DNA from: Streptomyces sp. cg36
GTDB taxonomy: Bacteria; Actinomycetota; Actinomycetes; Streptomycetales; Streptomycetaceae
Direction of reading: 5' to 3'
DNA length: 64,000 nucleotides
NCBI RefSeq assembly: GCF_041080675.1
Contig: NZ_CP163520.1
Coordinates: 5,828,001 to 5,892,000 of the forward strand
In this document: positions 1 to 8,691 of the stretch, in pieces
Layout of the letters: every line of letters begins with the position of its first letter
How positions within the stretch are numbered: position 1 is the first letter of the stretch
Notes under the pieces: generated by a model
The model's database searches: none
Told to the model about the DNA's origin: nothing
What the model saw: the letters and a program-made list of their open reading frames with translations, nothing else
Program-made: the position numbers and the translations under genes

Positions 1-1
1 C

Positions 2-340
2 TACAAGTGGGCGGTCACGGCCGAGGGCAAGCCGTCGGTGACGCACTACGACCTGATCGAGGCGTTCCGGGCGGCCTCGCTGCTCGACATCAAGCTGGAG
101 ACGGGCCGCACCCACCAGATCCGGGTGCACATGTCCGCCCACCGCCACCCGTGCGTGGGCGACCTGACGTACGGCGCGGACCCCACCATCGCCAAGCGCC
201 TGGGCCTGACCCGCCAGTGGCTGCACGCGGTGCGCCTCGGCTTCGAGCACCCCTCGGACGGCGGCTGGGTCGAGTTCGAGAGCAGCTACCCCGACGACCT
301 CCAGCACGCGCTGGACGTCATCCGGGCGGAGAGCGAGTGA
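2..340 (+). CDS. RluA/RluD family pseudouridine synthase, C-terminal part
   Basis: The gene is cut by the left edge; the last 112 residues are present. The family isomerises uridine to pseudouridine in 23S rRNA. The motif '[13 protein letters not shown]' is the conserved late block of RluA-type synthases, followed by '[10 protein letters not shown]' and '[14 protein letters not shown]', all in family order, ending normally at a TGA. The catalytic Asp lies upstream of the window. In Streptomyces such a gene usually sits next to lspA, which would lie just outside; that is inference. Which uridines it modifies cannot be told from this fragment. Confidence 0.9.
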   Translation, partial: YKWAVTAEGKPSVTHYDLIEAFRAASLLDIKLETGRTHQIRVHMSAHRHPCVGDLTYGADPTIAKRLGLTRQWLHAVRLGFEHPSDGGWVEFESSYPDDLQHALDVIRAESE

Positions 341-496
341 CGCCGCGGGCGTCGTAGGGGGCGCGGGGACGCGCGCGGTCGGCCCGCTGCCGTCCGCGCC
401 CCCGCCACCTGCCGTTTCGCCCCCATGTGAGGGGGGTTGCGGTGACCCGCGTGGCACCCTGGGAGCCTTGATCGTCTAGGCGCCCGGAGGGCATTC

Positions 497-2083
497 GTGG
501 ACCAGCTGGCCCTGCTGTTCGTGCTCCTGCTCGGGGCGGTGGTCTCGGTTCCGGTCGGGGACCGGCTGAAGCTGCCCGCGCCGGTCCTGATGACCCTGCT
601 CGGCGGGGTCCTGGCGCTCCTGCCGTTCGTCCCGAACGTCGACGTGCCGCCGGACTTCATCCTCCCGCTCGTCCTGCCGCCGCTGCTGTACGCCTCCGTG
701 CAGCGCACCTCCTGGCGCCAGTTCGCCGCCAACGTACGGCCGATCCTGCTGCTCGCGGTGGCCCTGGTGTTCGTCACCACGGCGGCGGTCGCGGCCGTGG
801 CGCACGCCGTGGTGCCCGGACTGCCGCTCGCCGCCGCCGTGGCGCTCGGCGCGCTCGTGGCGCCGCCCGACCCGGTCGCCGCCACCGCCGTCGCGGGCGC
901 GCTCGGGCTGCCCCGGCGGCTGGTGTCGATCCTGGAGGGCGAGGGGCTGTTCAACGACGTCACCGCGATCGTGCTCTACCACGTGGCGATCGCCGCGGCC
1001 GTCAGCGGCGACTTCTCCTGGCCGCACGCGGTGGGCGAGCTGGTGCTGTCCGCGGTGGTCGCGGTGGTGGTCGGCCTGGTCCTCGGGTGGAGCGCCAACA
1101 AGCTGATCGGCCTGCTCGGCGACGCCACCCTCCAGATCGGCCTCACCCTGCTGGTGCCGTTCGTCGGCTATGTGCTGGCCGAGGAGTTCGGCGGCTCCGG
1201 CGTGCTCGCCGTGCTCACCCTCGCGCTCTTCCTGGCCGAGCACGCGGTCGACGCCGACGACGTCCAGGGGCGGCTCGCCGGGGCCACGTTCTGGCAGGTC
1301 GTCGACACCCTGGTGACCGGGATCGCCTTCGGGCTCATCGGCCTCGAACTGCACAACGTCTTCGGCACCGCCACCGGCCGGGTCGCCGAGATGGCGGGCT
1401 GGGGCGCGGTGGTGGTCGCGGTCGTGGTCGGCGTACGGCTGCTGTGGCTGCTCCCGGCCACCTGGCTGGCCAAGCGGCTGCACCACCGGCGCGACTACGA
1501 CGAGGAGATCCCCACGACCTGGCGGGAGACGATCGTCATGTGGTGGGCCGGGATGCGCGGGGTGGCCTCGGTGGCGCTGGCCCTGGCCATCCCGTTCCGC
1601 ACGGACGACGGGTCGGCCTTCCCCGCGCGCGACGAGATCGTGTTCATCGCCTTCTGCGTGATCATGACGACGCTGGTGGTGCAGGGGCTGACCCTGCCCT
1701 CCCTGGTGCGCAGGCTGGGCGTACGGGCCGACGCGGACGCCGAGCGGCTGCTGGAGCGCGAGCTCGCGATCCGGGCGGCGAAGGCCGCCAAGCGGCGGCT
1801 GCGGGAGATCGAGGACGTGGAGGAGCTGCCCGAGGAGGTCATGGAGCAGCTGGTGCGGCGCGCGTACGACCTGGGCGCGCGGATCAGCCCGGACATGGTC
1901 GACGAGGAGCGCAGGGAGGCGTACGCGCAGCGGGTGGAGCGGCTGCGGACCGTCCAGCGCATCCAGCGCGAGATGATGTCCGCGGCCCGCCACGAGGTGC
2001 TCTCCGCGCGCAGCGAGCCGGGCGCGGACCCGGAGATCGTCGACCGCGTGCTGCGCCAGCTGGACGTGCGCAGCCTGCGGTGA
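497..2083 (+). CDS. Na+/H+ antiporter, CPA1 family
   Basis: This 528-residue membrane protein is built mostly of hydrophobic segments up to about residue 400, with a charged cytoplasmic tail after that. It shows 'DPVAATAV' (Asp125-Pro126) and 'EGEGLFNDVTAI' (Asn153-Asp154), which match the ion-binding DP and ND motifs of CPA1 sodium/proton exchangers. Its likely role is pH and sodium homeostasis at the plasma membrane. The GTG start at 497 is preceded by GGAGG at 486-490, which fixes the start. The tail (residues ~410-528) is rich in Arg and Glu and probably helical. It converges with the mscS-type gene downstream, with 31 nt between the stops. Confidence 0.9.
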   Translation: MDQLALLFVLLLGAVVSVPVGDRLKLPAPVLMTLLGGVLALLPFVPNVDVPPDFILPLVLPPLLYASVQRTSWRQFAANVRPILLLAVALVFVTTAAVAAVAHAVVPGLPLAAAVALGALVAPPDPVAATAVAGALGLPRRLVSILEGEGLFNDVTAIVLYHVAIAAAVSGDFSWPHAVGELVLSAVVAVVVGLVLGWSANKLIGLLGDATLQIGLTLLVPFVGYVLAEEFGGSGVLAVLTLALFLAEHAVDADDVQGRLAGATFWQVVDTLVTGIAFGLIGLELHNVFGTATGRVAEMAGWGAVVVAVVVGVRLLWLLPATWLAKRLHHRRDYDEEIPTTWRETIVMWWAGMRGVASVALALAIPFRTDDGSAFPARDEIVFIAFCVIMTTLVVQGLTLPSLVRRLGVRADADAERLLERELAIRAAKAAKRRLREIEDVEELPEEVMEQLVRRAYDLGARISPDMVDEERREAYAQRVERLRTVQRIQREMMSAARHEVLSARSEPGADPEIVDRVLRQLDVRSLR

Positions 2084-2114
2084 CGCCTCCGGGCCCGCGC
2101 CCGGGAACCGGGTC

Positions 2115-3182
2115 CTAGTCGCCCGGCCGCCGTCGCGGCGGCGGTTCGGCCTCGTCGCGTTCCATGTTGATGCGGGGCAGGGCGTACGGATGGTGGTCGT
2201 GGAGCCAGCCGATCATCTGCTCGCGGACGGTGACCCGGACGGTCCAGATGTCACCGGCGTCCTTGGCCGTGACGGTGGCCCGCAGCACGATCGTCGACGG
2301 GGTGGTGTCGGTGACCGCCAGACCGCTCTCGCGGCCGTCCCAGGCCGGGCACTCGCGCAGGATGTCGTCCAGCTTCTCGCGCATCAGCGCCACCGGGGCC
2401 GAGTGGTCCAGGTGGAAGAAGACCGTGCCGGTCATCTGCACGCCGCCGCGCGACCAGTTCTCGAACGGCTTGCTGGTGAAGTACGAGACCGGCATCGTCA
2501 GCCGCCGCTCGTCCCAGGTGCGCACCGCGAGGAAGGTCAGGGTGATCTCCTCCACCGTGCCCCACTCGCCGTCCACCACGACCGTGTCGCCGATCCGCAC
2601 CATGTCGCCGAAGGCGATCTGCAGCCCCGCGAAGAGGTTGCCGAGCGTGGACTGGGCGGCCACACCGGCCACGATGCCGATGATGCCCGCGGAGGCCAGG
2701 ATCGAGGTCCCGGCCGTCCGCATCGCGGGGAAGGTCAGCAGCATCGCCGCGACCGCGACGACGCCCACGACGGCCGTCACCACCCGCTGGATCAGCGTGA
2801 CCTGGGTACGGACCCGGCGCACCCGCGCGGCATCGTGCGCGGAGGCCGCGTACCGCGCGTACGACGCCTCGACGACCGCCGCCGCGATCCGCACCACCAG
2901 CCAGGCGCTCGCCCCGATGAGCACGAGGGAGAGGAGCTGGCCCAGGCCCGCGTCGTGGTCCTGCACCGGTGCCCAGCGGATCTGCCGGTAGGTGCCTCTC
3001 AGCAGCGCGGTCAGCACCACGAGCTGCAAGGGGAAGCGGCAGCGGCGCAGCAGACCCCACAGCGGGGTCTCGCGGTGCCGGGCGTCGGCCTGCCGCAGCA
3101 GTCGGTCGGCCAGCCACACCAGGGCCAGCGTGAGGACGACCGAGCCGCCGATGACGATCAACGGGCGGAGTACGTTCTCCAT
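2115..3182 (-). CDS. MscS-type mechanosensitive ion channel
   Basis: The product is a 355-residue small-conductance mechanosensitive channel. An N-terminal membrane segment is followed by 'LASAGIIGIVAGVAAQSTLG', the glycine/alanine-rich pore helix typical of MscS, then the beta domain signature 'GDMVRIGDTVVVDGEWGTVE' and a mixed alpha/beta C-terminal domain. It would release solutes on hypo-osmotic shock. I start it at ATG 3182 because the family N-terminus and first membrane helix begin there; the open frame extends upstream only as a shadow of the divergent hydrolase gene. Only 30 nt separate the two divergent start codons, so their promoters must overlap or lie inside coding sequence. Confidence 0.9.
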   Translation of the reverse strand: MENVLRPLIVIGGSVVLTLALVWLADRLLRQADARHRETPLWGLLRRCRFPLQLVVLTALLRGTYRQIRWAPVQDHDAGLGQLLSLVLIGASAWLVVRIAAAVVEASYARYAASAHDAARVRRVRTQVTLIQRVVTAVVGVVAVAAMLLTFPAMRTAGTSILASAGIIGIVAGVAAQSTLGNLFAGLQIAFGDMVRIGDTVVVDGEWGTVEEITLTFLAVRTWDERRLTMPVSYFTSKPFENWSRGGVQMTGTVFFHLDHSAPVALMREKLDDILRECPAWDGRESGLAVTDTTPSTIVLRATVTAKDAGDIWTVRVTVREQMIGWLHDHHPYALPRINMERDEAEPPPRRRPGD

Positions 3183-3212
3183 GCCCCCGACCGTAGCTGG
3201 CACCATGGCTCC

Positions 3213-3782
3213 ATGAACATCATGCTTTTCCATTCGGCTTACGGCCTGCGGCCCGCCGTGCACGAGGCGGCCGAGCGGCTGCGCGCCGCCGGACACCTGG
3301 TGCACGTGCCCGACCTCTACGACGGCCGCACCGCCGACACCGTGGAGGAGGGCATGACGATCCGCGACGGGATCGGCAACGACGAGCTGCTCAGGCGCGC
3401 GGTCCTGGCCGCCGCCCCGCACTCCGACGGCGGGCTGGTCTACGCCGGTTTCTCGCTGGGCGGTTCGCTGGCCCAGACCCTGGCGCTCGGCGACGAGAAG
3501 GCCCGCGGGCTGCTGCTCTTCCACGGCACCGCGGACATCGCGGACGGCGCCTCGGCGGACGAGCTGCCCGTGCAGCTGCACGTCGCCGATCCCGACCCGT
3601 TCGAGACGCAGGACTGGCTGAACACCTGGTACCTGCGGATGGGCCGGATCGGCGCCGACGCGGAGGTGTACAGGTACCCGGGCGCCGGGCACCTGTACAC
3701 CGATCGCGAGCTGCCGGACTACGACGAGAGGGCCGCCGAGCAGAGCTGGCGGACCGCACTCGGCTTCCTGCAGTCGCTGTAG
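3213..3782 (+). CDS. Dienelactone hydrolase-like alpha/beta hydrolase
   Basis: This 189-residue protein has the size and fold pattern of the dienelactone hydrolase family. The nucleophile elbow reads 'GFSLGG' with Ser81, where classical dienelactone hydrolases carry Cys. An acidic candidate follows at Asp126/Asp128 ('HVADPDPF') and the catalytic His is His160 in 'GAGHLYTD'. The triad therefore looks complete but serine-type, so esterase or lipase-like activity is as likely as lactone hydrolysis; the substrate is unknown. The start ATG 3213 follows directly on the divergent mscS-type gene. No signal peptide, so it is probably cytoplasmic. Confidence 0.8.
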   Translation: MNIMLFHSAYGLRPAVHEAAERLRAAGHLVHVPDLYDGRTADTVEEGMTIRDGIGNDELLRRAVLAAAPHSDGGLVYAGFSLGGSLAQTLALGDEKARGLLLFHGTADIADGASADELPVQLHVADPDPFETQDWLNTWYLRMGRIGADAEVYRYPGAGHLYTDRELPDYDERAAEQSWRTALGFLQSL

Positions 3783-3791
3783 CGCCCGGGG

Positions 3792-5441
3792 TCAGCCGAC
3801 GGGCGAGTAGACCCGCTCGGCCTTCTGGCTGCCGTTGAGCGTGCGGTACGAGCGGGTCCACGAGGACGTGGCGTCCTGCTTCCGCTTGTCGGAGAGGACG
3901 TAGTAGTCCATCTGCGAGCGCTGGGCGTCGACGTCCAGGACGCCGTAGCCGTGCGAGTCCATGTCGACCCACTTCACGTGCCGGTTGGCGGCCTTGACGG
4001 CCGCCGCCGCCACCAGCGACACCGTGTGCGGGGCGACGTGCAGGGTCTCGTCCAGGTTGTCGGAGGTCACCGAGGTCACCACGAACTCGGTGGCCGCCGA
4101 CTTGGACAGCGGGTAGGTGCCCGCCTTGACCGGTACGTCGTTGGCCCACGCCATGTGGATGTCACCGGTGAGGAAGACGGTGTTCTTGATGCCCTTGTCC
4201 ACCAGGTGGCCGAGGAGCTCGCGGCGGTCGTCGGTGTAGCCGTCCCACTGGTCGACGTTGATGGCGATGCCCTCCTTGGGCAGGCCCAGCAACTCCGCCA
4301 GCGGCGCGGTCAGTTCGGCCGGCAGCGCGCCGAAGGCGACCGGCGAGATCATCACCGAGGTGCCGACCAGCTGCCAGGCGGCGTCCGAGGCGGAGAGCCC
4401 GGCCTTGAGCCAGTCCAGCTGGGCGCGGCCGGTGATGGTGCGGTCCGGGTCGTCCACCTTGCCGCTGCCCACGCTCGCCTGCTGGGAGCGGAAGGAGCGC
4501 AGGTCGAGCAGGTGCAGATCGGCCAGCTTGCCGTAGCGGATGCGGCGGTAGGTGGTGCCCGCGATCGAGGGGCGCACCGGCATCCACTCGAAGTACGCCT
4601 GCTTCGCGGCGGCCATCCGCGCCGACCAGTCGCCCTCGGTGGCCGGGGTGTGGTTCTCGGCGCCGCCCGACCAGGCGTCGTTGGCGAACTCGTGGTCGTC
4701 CCAGATCGCGATCATCGGGTGCGCGTGGTGCAGCGACTGGAGGTCGGCGTCCGTCTTGTACTTGCCGTGCCGGGTGCGGTAGTCGGCCAGGCTGATGATC
4801 TCGTGCACCGGCTCGTGCTGGCGTACGACGTACTTGGCCTCGGGGTAGGCGCCCGAGGCGTACTCGTAGATGTAGTCGCCCAGGTGCAGGACCGCGTGCA
4901 GGTCGGAGCGGGCGGCGAGGTGGCGGTAGGCGGAGAAGTAGCCGGACTCCCAGTTGGAGCAGGAGACCACGCCGAAGCGGGCGCTGGCGAGGGCGGCGTC
5001 GGTGGCGGGCGCGGTGAGGGTGCGGGCGACGGGGGAGAGCACGGTCCCGGCGGAGAACCGGTACCAGTACGCGGTCGCCGGGCGCAGGCCGCGCACATCG
5101 GCCTTCACGGTGTGGTCGGAGGCGGCGGTGGCGGTGGTGCGGCCACGGGCCACTATCCGCGTGAACGCCTTGTCCTCGGCGATCTCCCAGCCGATCTCGG
5201 TGTCCGGGCCCTTGCCGGAGCCGGGCACCGCCTCGGGAACGGGGGTGACCCGGGTCCACAGCAGGATGCCGTCGGGCAGCGGGTCGCCGGAGGCGACGCC
5301 GTGCAGGAAGGCGGGGGCCGGCGCGGAATCGGCGGCGGCGGCGGTCGCGCCGGCCACCAGGGGGGCGGCGGCGACGGCGGTGGCGGCGGCGGCCTTGACG
5401 ACCGTGCGGCGCGTGGGGGTTGAGGTGAATCGACTGGTCAC
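3792..5441 (-). CDS. phoD: Alkaline phosphatase, PhoD family, Tat-exported
   Basis: The product is a 549-residue secreted phosphodiesterase/phosphatase. The N-terminus carries a twin-arginine signal ('[14 protein letters not shown]') ending in an Ala-rich cleavage region near residue 38, then the PhoD N-terminal domain. The metal-binding motifs 'GDYIYEYA', '[11 protein letters not shown]' and '[10 protein letters not shown]' mark the metallophosphatase core. It would liberate phosphate from organic esters outside the cell under phosphate starvation. The GTG start at 5441 has AAGGTG about 9 nt upstream. The intergenic inverted repeat 5466-5512 holds a single GTTCGCC core in each arm that resembles a PHO-box unit, but no proper 11-nt direct repeat is visible. 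Confidence 0.92.
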   Translation of the reverse strand: MTSRFTSTPTRRTVVKAAAATAVAAAPLVAGATAAAADSAPAPAFLHGVASGDPLPDGILLWTRVTPVPEAVPGSGKGPDTEIGWEIAEDKAFTRIVARGRTTATAASDHTVKADVRGLRPATAYWYRFSAGTVLSPVARTLTAPATDAALASARFGVVSCSNWESGYFSAYRHLAARSDLHAVLHLGDYIYEYASGAYPEAKYVVRQHEPVHEIISLADYRTRHGKYKTDADLQSLHHAHPMIAIWDDHEFANDAWSGGAENHTPATEGDWSARMAAAKQAYFEWMPVRPSIAGTTYRRIRYGKLADLHLLDLRSFRSQQASVGSGKVDDPDRTITGRAQLDWLKAGLSASDAAWQLVGTSVMISPVAFGALPAELTAPLAELLGLPKEGIAINVDQWDGYTDDRRELLGHLVDKGIKNTVFLTGDIHMAWANDVPVKAGTYPLSKSAATEFVVTSVTSDNLDETLHVAPHTVSLVAAAAVKAANRHVKWVDMDSHGYGVLDVDAQRSQMDYYVLSDKRKQDATSSWTRSYRTLNGSQKAERVYSPVG

Positions 5442-5465
5442 AGCCGGACACCTTACTGATGGGTA

Positions 5466-5512
5466 GGGCGAACGGGCAGACTCCCGTCAAAAGTTTGTCT
5501 GCCCGTTCGCCC
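5466..5512. terminator. 15-bp perfect inverted repeat between dsbA-like gene and phoD
   Basis: Arms 5466-5480 and 5498-5512 are perfectly complementary, with a 17-nt AT-richer loop. It lies after the stop of the leftward dsbA-like gene and before the leftward phoD, so a transcription terminator is the simplest reading. Each arm contains GTTCGCC, close to the GTTCACC core of Streptomyces PHO boxes, so a regulatory role for phoD is possible. There is no poly-T run. Confidence 0.5.
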
Positions 5513-5550
5513 GCCGTCATCTGAGACGGGGTCAGCCCTGGCGGGCCGGA

Positions 5551-6363
5551 TCAGCCCTTGAGCGCCTTGTCGATGGCGGCGGTGAAGGAGGCCGGGTCCT
5601 GCGGCGCGTTGTCGCTGTTGGCACCGGTGATCTTCTTGCCGTCCATCTTGAGCGTGGGCGTGGCGGTCACACCGCTGTCGTCGAACTTCTTCGACATGGT
5701 GAGCGCCCACTTGTCGAACGTGCCGCCCTGCACGTCCTTCTGGAACTTGGCGTTGCCCTTGAGCGCCGGGACGGTGTCGGCGACCTCGATCAGGTAGCTG
5801 TCGTCCTTGAACTTGTCGGTCGTCTCGGCCGGGTGCCACTTGGCCGAGTAGAGCTGCGCCTTGTACTCCATGAACGCCTCGGGGCTCACGTTCAGCGCGG
5901 CGCCCAGGGCGCTCAGCGCGTTCTTGGAGCCGGTGCCGGGGCTGCCGTTGTCGATGAAGGTGGCGCCGATGAACTGGATCTTGTACTTGCCGGCGTCGAC
6001 GTCCTTCTTCACCGTGGAGCCGACCTGCTGCTCGAAGACCGAGCAGACGGGGCAGCGCGGGTCCTCGTACATCTCCAGCGTCTTCTTGGCCGTCGGCTTG
6101 CCGATGACGACCGTGGTGCCGTCGTCGCCCGTGGTGTTGGCGGGCTTGACCAGCGTCTTGTCCTTGGCCGCGTCCCACTCGGTGGGCTTGTTGGCCTTCA
6201 TGACCGCGAAGCCGACACCGCCGGCTATCGCCAGGACGCCGACGATCGAGGCGGCGACGACCACCTGGCGGCGTGCCTTGTCCTTCTTGGCCTGGCGCTC
6301 GCGCTCCAGTCGCAGCCGCTCGCGGGCGGCAGCCTTGTTGGCCTGGCTGTTGCGTGAACTCAT
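5551..6363 (-). CDS. Membrane-anchored DsbA-like thioredoxin-fold protein
   Basis: This 270-residue protein has a charged cytoplasmic N-terminus (residues 1-33, Arg/Lys/Glu rich), one membrane helix (~34-55) and an extracytoplasmic thioredoxin fold of the DsbA/BdbD type. The active site 'DPRCPVCSVFEQQ' gives Cys104-Pro-Val-Cys107. The late cis-proline region reads 'VTATPTLKMDGK'. It probably forms or shuffles disulfides in exported proteins. The ATG at 6363 is preceded by GGAG at good spacing. The membrane protein upstream (start 7118) is on the same strand 65 nt away and may be its partner. A second, related protein is encoded at 35718-36761. Confidence 0.88.
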   Translation of the reverse strand: MSSRNSQANKAAARERLRLERERQAKKDKARRQVVVAASIVGVLAIAGGVGFAVMKANKPTEWDAAKDKTLVKPANTTGDDGTTVVIGKPTAKKTLEMYEDPRCPVCSVFEQQVGSTVKKDVDAGKYKIQFIGATFIDNGSPGTGSKNALSALGAALNVSPEAFMEYKAQLYSAKWHPAETTDKFKDDSYLIEVADTVPALKGNAKFQKDVQGGTFDKWALTMSKKFDDSGVTATPTLKMDGKKITGANSDNAPQDPASFTAAIDKALKG

Positions 6364-6428
6364 GATCGTTTTCTCCGTGTGGCAGGTGTGGCAGAAAGAA
6401 GTCTCGGGCTGTGCTGCGCGGGTGCCGC

Positions 6429-7118
6429 TCAGGCGGCGGCGAGCAGGGCCGGGCGCGGCGGCCCCCGGCGTCCCACGCAGTGCACGAGCAGCCGTGCGCG
6501 GGCCCGGCCGGGGCCCCGGCGCACGGGACGCGGGCGCGGGCGTACGGGGCGGTGCGCGCCCCCGGCCGCGGCGACCGCGAGCAGCAGCGGGCGGAAGGCC
6601 AGCACCCCGACCGTGCGCAGCAGCCGGGCCAGCGCGGCCTCGCCGCGCCGCAGCCAGGCCGCGGCCAGCAGCCCGATCGTCAGGTGCGCGGCGAGCAGCA
6701 GCCACGGCACGGCCGGGCCGGGCCCGTCCAGCAGGGCCGCCACGCGCACCGGTGACCCGGCGACGCCGGGCAGCTCGGCGCCCACGCTCCCGCCGCACAG
6801 CACGTCCACGCCCATCGCCCGCAGCGCGCCCGCGACCGGGCCGCCGGACGGCCCGTAGCAGACGTGCTGGCCGGTGGAGAAGACCGTGTCGGCGGCCAGC
6901 TCCAGCGGGACCAGGAGCCCGGCGATCGACCAGAAGCCGCGCTCGCGGCCCGCCAGCGCGTACGCGATCAGGAACACCGTCCCGGCCGCGCCCGCCACCA
7001 GCGGCACCGGCAGCGGGACCCGGGAGAGCAGGACGTGGGACGCGCTGGAGAGCGCCACGACGAGCGCCGTGAAAAGCGCCGCGCGTGCCGCTCTGAGCCG
7101 CGTCCCCGATATGTCCAT
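6429..7118 (-). CDS. Multi-pass membrane protein of unknown function
   Basis: I do not recognise the family. The 229-residue protein has about five hydrophobic helices (roughly residues 12-32, 36-54, 61-80, 138-160 and 165-188) and an Arg-rich C-terminal tail. Cysteines occur in 'QHVCYGPSGG', 'VDVLCGG' and near the end, and histidines in 'SASHVLL' and 'GQHVCYG'. It lies 65 nt upstream of the DsbA-like gene on the same strand. Its extracytoplasmic cysteines could exchange electrons with that thioredoxin-fold protein, which is inference from position only. The assigned start is the first ATG that precedes a membrane helix. Confidence 0.65.
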   Translation of the reverse strand: MDISGTRLRAARAALFTALVVALSSASHVLLSRVPLPVPLVAGAAGTVFLIAYALAGRERGFWSIAGLLVPLELAADTVFSTGQHVCYGPSGGPVAGALRAMGVDVLCGGSVGAELPGVAGSPVRVAALLDGPGPAVPWLLLAAHLTIGLLAAAWLRRGEAALARLLRTVGVLAFRPLLLAVAAAGGAHRPVRPRPRPVRRGPGRARARLLVHCVGRRGPPRPALLAAA

Positions 7119-7171
7119 CGGCGTGAGTCTCCCACGGGCCGCCGTAGGCGACGCCTAAGAATCCGGTGAGA

Positions 7172-8524
7172 CTACAGACCCGGAATCCGACCGTTACGGA
7201 ACAGGTCGACGAAGATCTGGTGGTCGGCGCGGGCCCGCGCCCCGTACGCGTGGGCGAACTCCACCAGGAGCTCGCCGAAGCCCGCCTCGTCGGCCGCGAT
7301 CGCCGCGTCTATGGCCCGCTCGGTGGAGAACGGCACCAGCTCCGAGTGGTCGCTCTCGTCGTCCGCCGCCGCGTGCATGGTCGCGGTGGCGCGGCCCAGG
7401 TCCGCGACGACCGCCGCGATCTGCTCCCAGTCGTCGAGGTCCGACCAGTCCAGGTCCACCGCGTACGGCGACACCTCGGCGACCAGCTGGCCCGCCCCGT
7501 CCAGCTCGGTCCAGCCCAGCCACGGGTCGGCGGCGGCCTGCAGGGCGCGCTGCGAGATCACCGTGCGGTGGCCCTCGTGCCGGAAGTAGCCGCGCACCGC
7601 CGGGTCGGTGACGTGGCGGGAGACGGCCGGGGTCTGCGCCTGCTTCATGTAGATCACGACGTCGTTCTCCAGGGCGTCGCTGTGGCCCTCCAGGAGGATG
7701 TTGTACGAGGGCAGGCCGGCCGAGCCGATCCCGATGCCGCGCCGCCCGACGACGTCCTTGACCCGGTAGGAGTCGGGGCGCAGCAGGCTGGAGTCGGGCA
7801 GCGTCTCCAGATAGCCGTCGAAGGCGGCCAGCACCTTGTAGCGGGTGGCCGCGTCCAGCTCGATCGAGCCGTCGCCCTCGGTGAAGCGGCGCTCGTACTC
7901 GCGGATCTCGGTCATCGAGTCGAGCAGCGAGAAGCGCGTACGCGCGCGTGCCGAGCGCAGTGCGCCCAGCAGCGGCCCCTCGGCCGTGTCCAGGGTGAAG
8001 GAGGGCACCTCGTCGCCCTTGGCGCCGGCGGCGAGCGCGTGGATCCGCTCGCGGTAGGCGGCGGCGTAGATCCGCACCAGCTCGGTGATCCGGTCGTCGC
8101 TGAGCGCCTTGGCGTGGCCGATCAGCGCCAGGGAGGCGGCGAAGCGCTTGAGGTCCCAGGTGAAGGGGCCCACGTACGCCTCGTCGAAGTCGTTCACGTT
8201 GAAGATCAGCCGGCCGTTGGCGTCCATGTACGTGCCGAAGTTCTCGGCGTGCAGGTCGCCGTGGATCCACACCCGGCCGGTCCGCTCGTCCAGGTAGGGC
8301 CCGCTGTGTATGTTCCCGTCGCCCCGTCCCGCGCTCTCCGCCTCCAGGTCGGCGTAGAACAGGCACGCCGTCCCCCGGTAGAAGGCGAACGCGGACGCCG
8401 CCATCTTGCGGAACTTGACCCGGAAGGCGGCCGGGTCGGCGGCCAGGAGCTCGCCGAAGGCGGTGCCGAAGACGGCCAGGATCTTCTCGCCGCGCTCTTC
8501 GGCGGTGTGCTGCGGGACCGACAT
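7172..8524 (-). CDS. DUF2252 family protein (kinase-like fold)
   Basis: The 450-residue product matches the DUF2252 family. The block 'HGDLHAENFGTY' with 'NVNDFDEAYVGPFTWDL' resembles the catalytic loop and metal-binding Asp of aminoglycoside-phosphotransferase-like kinases. Later blocks 'VGRRGIGIGSAGLPSYNILL' and 'ALQAAADPWLGW' are family features. The substrate is unknown. The start ATG 8524 is preceded by AGGAGG at 7-8 nt, which decides it against longer open-frame starts. It is divergent from dnaE, with about 170 nt between the two starts. Confidence 0.85.
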   Translation of the reverse strand: MSVPQHTAEERGEKILAVFGTAFGELLAADPAAFRVKFRKMAASAFAFYRGTACLFYADLEAESAGRGDGNIHSGPYLDERTGRVWIHGDLHAENFGTYMDANGRLIFNVNDFDEAYVGPFTWDLKRFAASLALIGHAKALSDDRITELVRIYAAAYRERIHALAAGAKGDEVPSFTLDTAEGPLLGALRSARARTRFSLLDSMTEIREYERRFTEGDGSIELDAATRYKVLAAFDGYLETLPDSSLLRPDSYRVKDVVGRRGIGIGSAGLPSYNILLEGHSDALENDVVIYMKQAQTPAVSRHVTDPAVRGYFRHEGHRTVISQRALQAAADPWLGWTELDGAGQLVAEVSPYAVDLDWSDLDDWEQIAAVVADLGRATATMHAAADDESDHSELVPFSTERAIDAAIAADEAGFGELLVEFAHAYGARARADHQIFVDLFRNGRIPGL

Positions 8525-8691
8525 CGCCGGGTGCCTCCTGGTGCGTGCGTACGGCAGTGCCGCGTGACAAATGGGACGGGTGGTTCCGCCCCTTCCAACG
8601 CGCGACCGTACCCCCGAGTGCCCGGCGGCTGTCAGTCGGGCCACGTAGACTTCCACGCTGTCCCCCTCTCCCCGCCATGGAGGCCCACGCC

